This document shows positions 5,769-11,342 of a stretch of DNA of 13,225 nucleotides, piece after piece. Below the pieces are notes generated by a model. It was not told the origin of the DNA and did not search any database. It saw nothing but the letters and a program-made list of their open reading frames with translations. A program made the position numbers and the translations under genes. The stretch covers positions 1 through 13,225 of the forward strand of contig JANYFF010000083.1 of the NCBI GenBank assembly GCA_025362825.1, in the 5' to 3' direction. Each line of letters opens with the position of its first letter. Position 1 is the first letter of the stretch. This DNA comes from Polaromonas sp. (GTDB taxonomy: Bacteria > Pseudomonadota > Gammaproteobacteria > Burkholderiales > Burkholderiaceae_C).

Positions 5769-6512
5769 CTAGGCAGCACCCTTCAGGACAGCAAGCGCCA
5801 TCAGCGCGCCAATCAAAACCGGCTGGTGCAGCATGTACCAACTCAGACTCCAGCGCCCCAACCAGGCCAGAGGTGACGCAACGACCGGCATGCTGCGGCT
5901 TATCCACTGCGGCCTGCGGGCCAGCAGCCACTGCCCCGTAGCCATACCCCACCAGATGACACCCAGCCAGGGCAACAGTGGCACATAATCCTCAGTCACG
6001 GGCTTGCGGCTGATGAAACCCAGCCAGTTGAATGCCACCTCATTTAAAAACCCCGCTCCAGCCCATACAGAATGGACGTAAGGTGCTACTGAAAACATAG
6101 CAAAAGTAGACGCTCCGGCAAGCCATAGCCAGCGACCCCAGTTCGCTGTAAACCGGCCGATCAGCAGCATCGCCGCGATACCGTGCAGCACGCCAAAGTA
6201 GATAAAGCTCTTTGGATACATCAGGTAAGAGCCGACCGTGACCAGCAATGCACAGGCGGCCACCTGCGCCCAGCGCTTCCAGAAGCGCGGCAAGCTTTGG
6301 CCCTGCTGCACGGCGATCGCCTGGCCCAGCCCGGCACAGAATAAAAACAGACTGACGATCATGGCGCGCTGGACCGTCCAGAACGGATCGGTATAAAAGT
6401 TCTGCCTGATGTAGCCATACTGGTTCAGGTCAAAACAGAAGTGAAACAGCGTCATCCAGACGATGGCCACGCCGCGCAGGGCATCGATACTGTCAAATCG
6501 TTGTGCTTTCAT
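5769..6512 (-). CDS. DUF1624 / heparan-alpha-glucosaminide N-acetyltransferase-like membrane protein
   Basis: Integral membrane protein of 247 aa with about seven hydrophobic segments. The N-terminal R-x-D-S-I-D-A-L-R-G motif (5-14), the first membrane span carrying H24 and D28 (FHFCFDLN), FGVLHGIAAM (106-115), EDYVPLLPWLGVIWWGM (174-190) and GRWSLSWYMLHQPVL (219-233) are characteristic of DUF1624, related to the catalytic region of lysosomal heparan N-acetyltransferase. In bacteria these proteins are presumed to move acyl groups across the membrane onto sugars or envelope components, but the substrate is unknown. It converges on the parvulin gene across a shared terminator and diverges from the downstream lipoprotein gene. 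The ATG at 6512 lacks a Shine-Dalgarno; TACAAT lies 7 nt upstream. A role in envelope modification is inferred only. Confidence 0.85.
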   Translation of the reverse strand: MKAQRFDSIDALRGVAIVWMTLFHFCFDLNQYGYIRQNFYTDPFWTVQRAMIVSLFLFCAGLGQAIAVQQGQSLPRFWKRWAQVAACALLVTVGSYLMYPKSFIYFGVLHGIAAMLLIGRFTANWGRWLWLAGASTFAMFSVAPYVHSVWAGAGFLNEVAFNWLGFISRKPVTEDYVPLLPWLGVIWWGMATGQWLLARRPQWISRSMPVVASPLAWLGRWSLSWYMLHQPVLIGALMALAVLKGAA

Positions 6513-6519
6513 GCGGGCG

Positions 6520-6525
6520 ATTGTA
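6520..6525 (-). promoter_or_regulatory. Possible -10 box of the DUF1624 gene
   Basis: On the - strand TACAAT (5/6 match to TATAAT) ends 7 nt before the ATG at 6512, in a gene without a visible Shine-Dalgarno. No good -35 is seen at 16-19 bp. Confidence 0.3.
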
Positions 6526-6562
6526 GGTGTGCGGGTTCTGGTTTACTTCCGCGTGTTCCCGG

Positions 6563-6591
6563 TTGACGGCTGCTGCAGCCGCCGTTCCAAT
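6563..6591 (+). promoter_or_regulatory. Candidate promoter with internal palindrome upstream of the lipoprotein gene
   Basis: TTGACG (6563-6568; 5/6 to TTGACA) and TCCAAT (6586-6591; 4/6 to TATAAT) are spaced by exactly 17 bp. Between them lies a perfect 15-bp inverted repeat, CGGCTGC-T-GCAGCCG (6567-6581), placed where a repressor would block RNA polymerase. The predicted start is near 6598, giving a leader of about 30 nt. Confidence 0.4.
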
Positions 6592-6626
6592 CAGTGCACT
6601 GCCATCAACCCTGTGAACCCATCGTC

Positions 6627-7478
6627 ATGCTCAATCGCTCTCCTTTTTATGCCACACCGTTTCCCGCCGCTCCGTTTAATCGCCGCGTTGGCATTGCGCT
6701 TGTGATGGGACTGTGCAGCGTGCTTGCCGCCTGCGCTATCGCCCCCTCGTCGCCACCTGTGCCCCTCGCCGAAATAGCTCCCACCGGCAAACTCCGGGCA
6801 GCTATCAATTTTGGCAATCCCATTCTGACCACCAAAGATGCAGCAACGGGCGAAGCGCGCGGTGTGTCAGTCGATCTCGCACGGGAGCTAGGCCGGCGAC
6901 TAGGCGTGCCGGTGGAACTGGTGACCTTCAACGCAGCAGGCAAGGTCGTGGAGGCCGTGAAGGATGCACAGGTAGATATTGCCTTTGTCGCCATCGACCC
7001 GGTACGCGGCGCAGACATGCTGCAGACCCCGCCCTACGTCATCATCGAAGGTGCCTACTTGGTGCGCAACGATTCACCCATCAAGACCAACGCAGAGGTC
7101 GACCGCCCCGGCAACCGAATTGCGATAGGCAATGGCAGCGTCTATGACCTCTACCTGACACGCGAAGTAAAAGCTGCCACCCTGCTGCGCGCGCCCACAT
7201 CGCCCACCGTGGTGGACTTTTTTGTAGCCCAAAAGCTTGAAGTCGCAGCCGGCGTCAAGCAGCAACTGCAAGCCGACGCCAAACGCCTGCCCGGCCTGCG
7301 CCTGCTCGACGGCCGCTTTATGGTGATCCAGCAAGCCATGGGCCTGCCCAAGGGACGAGACGCCAGCGCGAGGTATCTGATGGCGTTTGTGGAAGAGATG
7401 AAAGCCAGCGGCTTTGTTGCAACTGCTTTGCAGCGCCATGGTATTGAAGGTGCATCAGTGGCAACGCGTACACCCTGA
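6627..7478 (+). CDS. Putative lipoprotein, ABC-type solute-binding protein (SBP_bac_3-like)
   Basis: Predicted lipid-anchored binding protein of 283 aa. The N terminus has a basic R19-R20, a hydrophobic core (VGIALVMGLC) and a lipobox L-A-A-C with lipidated C36. The mature part resembles family 3 amino-acid-type binding proteins: GKLRAAINFGNPI (start of lobe 1), GVSVDLARELGRRLGV, a V-D-I-A-F segment, then lobe 2 (IAIGNGSVYDLYLTREV) and a C-terminal helix. No ATP-binding or permease gene is adjacent, so it may be an orphan that works with a distant transporter or as a sensor. ATG 6627 is chosen because it gives a complete lipoprotein signal; a GTG at 6594 would add 11 residues. The ribosome-binding site is weak. 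A candidate regulated promoter lies upstream. Confidence 0.8.
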   Translation: MLNRSPFYATPFPAAPFNRRVGIALVMGLCSVLAACAIAPSSPPVPLAEIAPTGKLRAAINFGNPILTTKDAATGEARGVSVDLARELGRRLGVPVELVTFNAAGKVVEAVKDAQVDIAFVAIDPVRGADMLQTPPYVIIEGAYLVRNDSPIKTNAEVDRPGNRIAIGNGSVYDLYLTREVKAATLLRAPTSPTVVDFFVAQKLEVAAGVKQQLQADAKRLPGLRLLDGRFMVIQQAMGLPKGRDASARYLMAFVEEMKASGFVATALQRHGIEGASVATRTP

Positions 7479-7502
7479 TAAAGCAGAAATAGACTGGCCC
7501 GA

Positions 7503-7536
7503 AGATTGCTTGGTAATGCTTGGCGGTTACCAATCT
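7503..7536. promoter_or_regulatory. Operator-like cluster of inverted and direct repeats
   Basis: In the 101-bp gap before the first Bug gene, TTGGTAA (7510-7516) and TTACCAA (7527-7533) form a perfect inverted repeat around 10 nt. AGATTG (7503-7508) and CAATCT (7531-7536) form a second, overlapping one. TGCTTGG occurs twice (7507-7513, 7517-7523), 10 bp apart, or one helical turn. No T-run follows, so it is more likely a protein-binding site than a terminator. Confidence 0.35.
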
Positions 7537-7579
7537 GGAGGCCCCTCCTTCACCACCTAAAGCTCACTGAAAGTCAACC

Positions 7580-8593
7580 ATGTTCGGTCTCATTCGCATC
7601 CAGGATTTTGTTTTGCGCCTGCCATCTGCGAGGCCCATTCTGTCTGTCCTGCTCTTAAGTGCAGCGACCCTGACAGGAGGATGGGCGCACGCCGCCTACC
7701 CCGAGCGTTCGATCTCGCTCGTGCTGTCCTTTCCGCCTGCGGGCGCCTCTGATATTCTGGCGCGCGCCATCGGCCAAAAGCTCGGCGAGGTACTGGGACA
7801 AACCGTAGTGGTCGAAAACAAACCCGGCGCCGGCGGCTACATTGGCATGGCTTATGCCTCCAAGGCTGCGCCAGATGGCTACACCATCTATCTGTCCGCG
7901 ACCACCAATGCCGCGATTGCGGCGGCAGCCTACTCTACCCATTCGGCCAACCTCATCAAGGATTTTGTGCCGGTTGCCGGGGTGGCCACCGTCCCGCACA
8001 TGCTGGTCGTCCCTGCCTCGTTGCCGGTCCAGAACGTGACACAGCTGATCAGCTATTTCAAGGCATCGCCGGGAAAGTACAACTTTGCCTCACAGGGTGC
8101 GGGAACGCTGTCTCATCTGGAATCTGAAGTCTTCAAGAACATCGCGGGTCTTGATCTGGTGCATGTCCCCTACAAGGGCAGTTCCCAGGCACTGCCCGAC
8201 CTCCTGGCAGGTACCTCAAGCATGATGTTTGACAGCATTCCGGCTTCCCTTCCGCACGTCAAGTCAGGGCGCCTGAAAGTGTTGGCGGTGGCTTCCAGCA
8301 AGCGGGTGGGTCTGCTACCCAATGTGCCAACCGTCGATGAAAGTGGACTGAAGGGCTTTGAAGCCAACAACTACTTCGGACTGGCCGCGCCAAAGAACAC
8401 GCCCGCTTCGGTTCTGGCCGTGTTGTCAAAGGCGGTGCAATCTGCCTTGAATTCTGCAGAGTTGAGACAGCGGATGCAGGATCAGGGCGTTGAGCTGAAA
8501 TTTATTCCTGCAGATGAATTCGCAGCGGTCACCGAACAGGAGTTCCGCATTTGGGGCAAGGTTGTCGAGACCGCCAAGGTCAAGCTAGACTAA
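7580..8593 (+). CDS. Bug-family (TctC) periplasmic solute-binding receptor
   Basis: Periplasmic receptor of the Bug family, which feeds tripartite tricarboxylate transporters or acts as an orphan sensor for small carboxylated molecules. The 337 aa fit the family. A signal peptide (cleavage near AHA-AYP, residue 38) is followed by the characteristic start YPERSISLVLSFPPAGASDILAR, PGAGGYIGM, a PDGYT-type turn, HVPYKGSSQALPDLLAG and NVPTVDESGLKGFEA. There is no TctA or TctB gene in the window. The gamma-glutamyltransferase-family gene begins 41 nt after the stop, suggesting co-expression and a shared substrate, possibly a gamma-glutamyl or other N-acyl amino acid; this is inference. The Shine-Dalgarno (GAAAG) is weak. 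Operator-like repeats lie 44-77 nt upstream of the start codon. Confidence 0.93.
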   Translation: MFGLIRIQDFVLRLPSARPILSVLLLSAATLTGGWAHAAYPERSISLVLSFPPAGASDILARAIGQKLGEVLGQTVVVENKPGAGGYIGMAYASKAAPDGYTIYLSATTNAAIAAAAYSTHSANLIKDFVPVAGVATVPHMLVVPASLPVQNVTQLISYFKASPGKYNFASQGAGTLSHLESEVFKNIAGLDLVHVPYKGSSQALPDLLAGTSSMMFDSIPASLPHVKSGRLKVLAVASSKRVGLLPNVPTVDESGLKGFEANNYFGLAAPKNTPASVLAVLSKAVQSALNSAELRQRMQDQGVELKFIPADEFAAVTEQEFRIWGKVVETAKVKLD

Positions 8594-8634
8594 CGGTCTT
8601 GCGACTTGGCCCTGGATGCCGGAAACCGAACTTG

Positions 8635-10239
8635 ATGACTACAGATTCCACGGCCTTCTGGGATTTTCCCTACACATCGCAGCGCATGCCCCTGCTGGCC
8701 CGTAACGTGGTCAGCACGTCGCAGCCGCTGGCCAGCGCTGCGGGGCTTTTGATGTTCGCGCGTGGCGGCAATGCGGTCGATGCCGCACTGGCCACCGCCA
8801 TTACGCTCACCGTGGTGGAGCCGTGCATGAACGGCATAGGCGGTGATGCTTTTGCCATTATCTGGGACGGCAAGCAGATGCATGGACTGAACGCATCCGG
8901 GCGCGCACCCCGTCGTTGGACCTCCGAGCATTTTTCCCAATATTCTTCCATGCCGCCACGCGGCTGGGACTCTGTAACCGTGCCGGGCACCGTGTCTGCC
9001 TGGCGCGCCTTGTCGGACCGCTGGGGGGTGCTGCCTTTTGCCGAGCTGTTCGAACCGGCCCTGCGTCATGCGCGCGAAGGCTACATGGTTTCGCCCACTG
9101 TGCATCGGCAATGGCAGGCGCAAGTCGCCGAGCTGCTGCCGCAACCCGGCTACCGCGAGGCGTTTGCGCCGCTCGGCCGTGCGCCCGCCCCCGGCGAGCT
9201 GTTCATTTGCCCTGGCCAGGCCCACACGCTGGAGCGTATCGCTGCCAGCAAGGGCGATGCGTTCTACCAGGGTGACCTGGCCAAAGCGATTGCCGATCAT
9301 GCCCGGAACACCGGGGGTTTGATCGACGAGACAGACCTGGCCGCCCACCAGGCCGATTGGGTGGAGCCTCTGGCGATGCGCTACCGCGATGTGACACTGC
9401 ATGAAATTGGCCCCAGCGGTCAGGGTATCGGTGCCCTGATGGCGCTGGGCATGCTGGCGCATTGTGATATGAAAGCGGCGCGGGTGGACTCGGCGTTGTC
9501 CCAGCACCTGCAAATCGAGGCGATGAAACTGGCGTTTGCCGACCTGCACGAATTCGTTGCCGACCCGGAGGCCATGCGCACGGTCACGGCGAGCGATTTG
9601 CTCGACAGCAGCTACCTGGCTTCGCGCGCCAGGCTGATAGACCCAGATCGCGCGGCCCCTGCGCGCGCCGGCTCCCCGCACAGTGGCGGGACGGTTTACC
9701 TGACAGCCGCCGATCAAAACGGGATGATGATCTCCTTCATACAGTCAAACTTCAAGGGCTTTGGTTCAGGCGTGGTCGTGCCCAACACCGGTATTGCCCT
9801 GCACAACCGCGGCTGGGGTTTTAACCTCAAGACCGGCCACCCGAACCAGGTCGCCCCTGGCAAGCGTCCTTTTCACACCATCATCCCTGGGTTTATCACG
9901 CGCAACGATGCGCCCCTGATGAGCTTCGGCGTGATGGGCGGCTCAATGCAGGCGCAAGGTCATGTTCAGGTCACCAGCCGCATCGCCGACTATGGCCAGA
10001 ACCCGCAGGCGGCCAGTGATGCGCCGCGCTGGCGCGTGATGGACGACAACAGCACCATTGCGGTGGAATGGAATTTCCCCCGAGAGGCTATTGAAGGATT
10101 GATAAAGCGCGGGCACAGCGTCAAGGTCGCTGCACGCTTTGACACCGAGTTCGGCTGCGCCCAGCTGGCCATGAAAACAGATCACGGCTACATCGCCGCG
10201 TCAGACCACCGCAAGGACGGCTACCCGGTCGGGATGTGA
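8635..10239 (+). CDS. Gamma-glutamyltransferase-family (Ntn-hydrolase) enzyme
   Basis: Ntn-hydrolase precursor of 534 aa that should cleave itself into two chains and then hydrolyse or transfer gamma-glutamyl or related acyl groups. Recognisable are ARGGNAVDAALATAITLTVVEP (42-63), MNGIGGDAF (65-73), LNASGRAP (85-92, whose R90 lies where the glutamate-carboxylate arginine is found), SVTVPGTVSAW (113-123) and GPSGQGIGALMALGML (259-274). The predicted processing site and nucleophile is T353 in SGGTVYL; GVMGGSMQAQGH (432-443) supplies the oxyanion-region Gly-Gly. No signal peptide is visible, so unlike classical periplasmic Ggt it is probably cytoplasmic. The ATG at 8635 has GGAAA 9 nt upstream; an earlier start would overlap the Bug gene. 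Related cephalosporin-acylase-like members exist, so the true substrate is open. Confidence 0.9.
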   Translation: MTTDSTAFWDFPYTSQRMPLLARNVVSTSQPLASAAGLLMFARGGNAVDAALATAITLTVVEPCMNGIGGDAFAIIWDGKQMHGLNASGRAPRRWTSEHFSQYSSMPPRGWDSVTVPGTVSAWRALSDRWGVLPFAELFEPALRHAREGYMVSPTVHRQWQAQVAELLPQPGYREAFAPLGRAPAPGELFICPGQAHTLERIAASKGDAFYQGDLAKAIADHARNTGGLIDETDLAAHQADWVEPLAMRYRDVTLHEIGPSGQGIGALMALGMLAHCDMKAARVDSALSQHLQIEAMKLAFADLHEFVADPEAMRTVTASDLLDSSYLASRARLIDPDRAAPARAGSPHSGGTVYLTAADQNGMMISFIQSNFKGFGSGVVVPNTGIALHNRGWGFNLKTGHPNQVAPGKRPFHTIIPGFITRNDAPLMSFGVMGGSMQAQGHVQVTSRIADYGQNPQAASDAPRWRVMDDNSTIAVEWNFPREAIEGLIKRGHSVKVAARFDTEFGCAQLAMKTDHGYIAASDHRKDGYPVGM

Positions 10240-10255
10240 CGCGCACAAAGTCGGG

Positions 10256-11233
10256 TTAGTCAACCGCTATCTTTCGATCACGAATCAGCTTGCTCCACTT
10301 GGCGGTGTCGGCCGCAACCACGCTGGCCATTTGAGCCGGCGTGCCGCCAGTCGGCGTGGCACCGAGCGCAGCCAGACGCTTCTGCAGATCTGGCTCCTGC
10401 AGCGCCTGGTTAAAAGCCGAGTTGACTCTGGCGATCACGGCATCAGCTGCGCCCTTAGGCGCGTAGATACCAAACCAGTTGCTAACCTCGAAACCTTTGA
10501 GGCCCTGCTCGTCCAGCGTAGGCACATCCGGCATGAAAGGAAGGCGCTGCAGACTGCTAACGCCGAGCACACGAACCTTGCCGTCCTTGATGTGCGGCTG
10601 GGCGGTCACATAGTTGTCCATCAACATCTGTATCTGACCCGACATCATGTCCGTCAACACCAACCCGGTTCCGCGGTAGGGAATATGCGTCATAAACACG
10701 CCCGCCTGCGCTTTGAACAACTCTCCGCTCAAATGGCTGTTCGTGCCGTTGCCACTTGATCCGTAGTTAAATCGGCCGGGGTTCGCTTTGACAAGCTCAA
10801 CAAACCCGCGCAGATTGGTGACATTCAACTGGCTGGGCACCACCAGCACGGTTGTCGTTTTGGCCACATACACCACAGGTGAAAAATCCCGCTCCACGTC
10901 ATAGGGCAACTTGTGGTTGACGATGGGGCCAATGGAATGCGTGCTGCCCGTGGCAATCAGCAGCGTATAACCGTCCGGGCTGGCCTTGGCAACCAAATCC
11001 GAGCCGATAACGCCACCTGCGCCCGGCCGGTTATCAATAAGGATCTGCTGGCCAAGTTTTTCGGCCGCTTTTTGACTGATGGTGCGCGCCAGTATGTCCG
11101 TTGCACCACCCGCGGGGAAAGGCACCACCAGGCGCACCGGCTTCACAGGATAAGCCTGCGCCATTAACGTCCCGGTTACCAATAGCCCACAAGCAGCCAG
11201 CAGGCCAGTCAACATACGACGTTGTGATAACAA
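10256..11233 (-). CDS. Bug-family (TctC) periplasmic solute-binding receptor, probable TTG start
   Basis: Second Bug receptor, 325 aa from a TTG at 11233. That start is preceded by GAAAGG (11245-11240 on -) with 6 nt spacing and gives a compact signal peptide, positively charged (SQRR) then hydrophobic, cleaved near AQA-YP (residue 27). A GTG at 11293 would add 20 residues with no ribosome-binding site, and an ATG at 11215 would remove the charged start. The mature protein shows YPVKPVRLVVPFPAGGATDI, NRPGAGGVIG, PDGYTLL, HIPYRGTG and DVPTLDEQGLKGFEV. It is clearly diverged from the + strand Bug protein, so it is not a recent duplicate. It converges on the gamma-glutamyltransferase-family gene with 16 nt between stops, and no terminator is seen there. 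No TctA/TctB partner is nearby. Confidence 0.92.
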   Translation of the reverse strand: MLSQRRMLTGLLAACGLLVTGTLMAQAYPVKPVRLVVPFPAGGATDILARTISQKAAEKLGQQILIDNRPGAGGVIGSDLVAKASPDGYTLLIATGSTHSIGPIVNHKLPYDVERDFSPVVYVAKTTTVLVVPSQLNVTNLRGFVELVKANPGRFNYGSSGNGTNSHLSGELFKAQAGVFMTHIPYRGTGLVLTDMMSGQIQMLMDNYVTAQPHIKDGKVRVLGVSSLQRLPFMPDVPTLDEQGLKGFEVSNWFGIYAPKGAADAVIARVNSAFNQALQEPDLQKRLAALGATPTGGTPAQMASVVAADTAKWSKLIRDRKIAVD

Positions 11234-11239
11234 GGTGGG

Positions 11240-11245
11240 CCTTTC
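11240..11245 (-). promoter_or_regulatory. Ribosome-binding site that decides the TTG start of the second Bug gene
   Basis: GAAAGG on the - strand, 6 nt before TTG 11233. Neither alternative start (GTG 11293, ATG 11215) has a comparable sequence. Confidence 0.65.
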
Positions 11246-11328
11246 GTAGAACAGATATGTGAGATTGAAATAATGAATTTCAGGGGCTGACACTGAGGAT
11301 AAGCTGGCGCTGGCACAGAGGTGAGTGA

Positions 11329-11341
11329 CCAGAATTTCTGG
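11329..11341. other. 13-bp perfect palindrome just downstream of purL
   Basis: CCAGAA-T-TTCTGG lies 1 nt beyond the purL stop and upstream of the second Bug gene. The one-base centre is too tight for an RNA hairpin, so a dimeric protein-binding site is more plausible than a terminator. No function can be assigned. Confidence 0.3.
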
Positions 11342-11342
11342 C

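Noticed and set aside
8590..9717. Long open frame (375 codons) on the - strand opposite the gamma-glutamyltransferase-family gene
   Set aside because: Its translation is Arg/Gly/Gln/His-rich with no family features, while the + strand has clear catalytic motifs. It is a codon-bias shadow in GC-rich DNA.
7580..11233. The two Bug genes as a recent tandem duplication
   Set aside because: They share family motifs but differ along most of their length and face opposite directions, so they are old paralogues or separate acquisitions.
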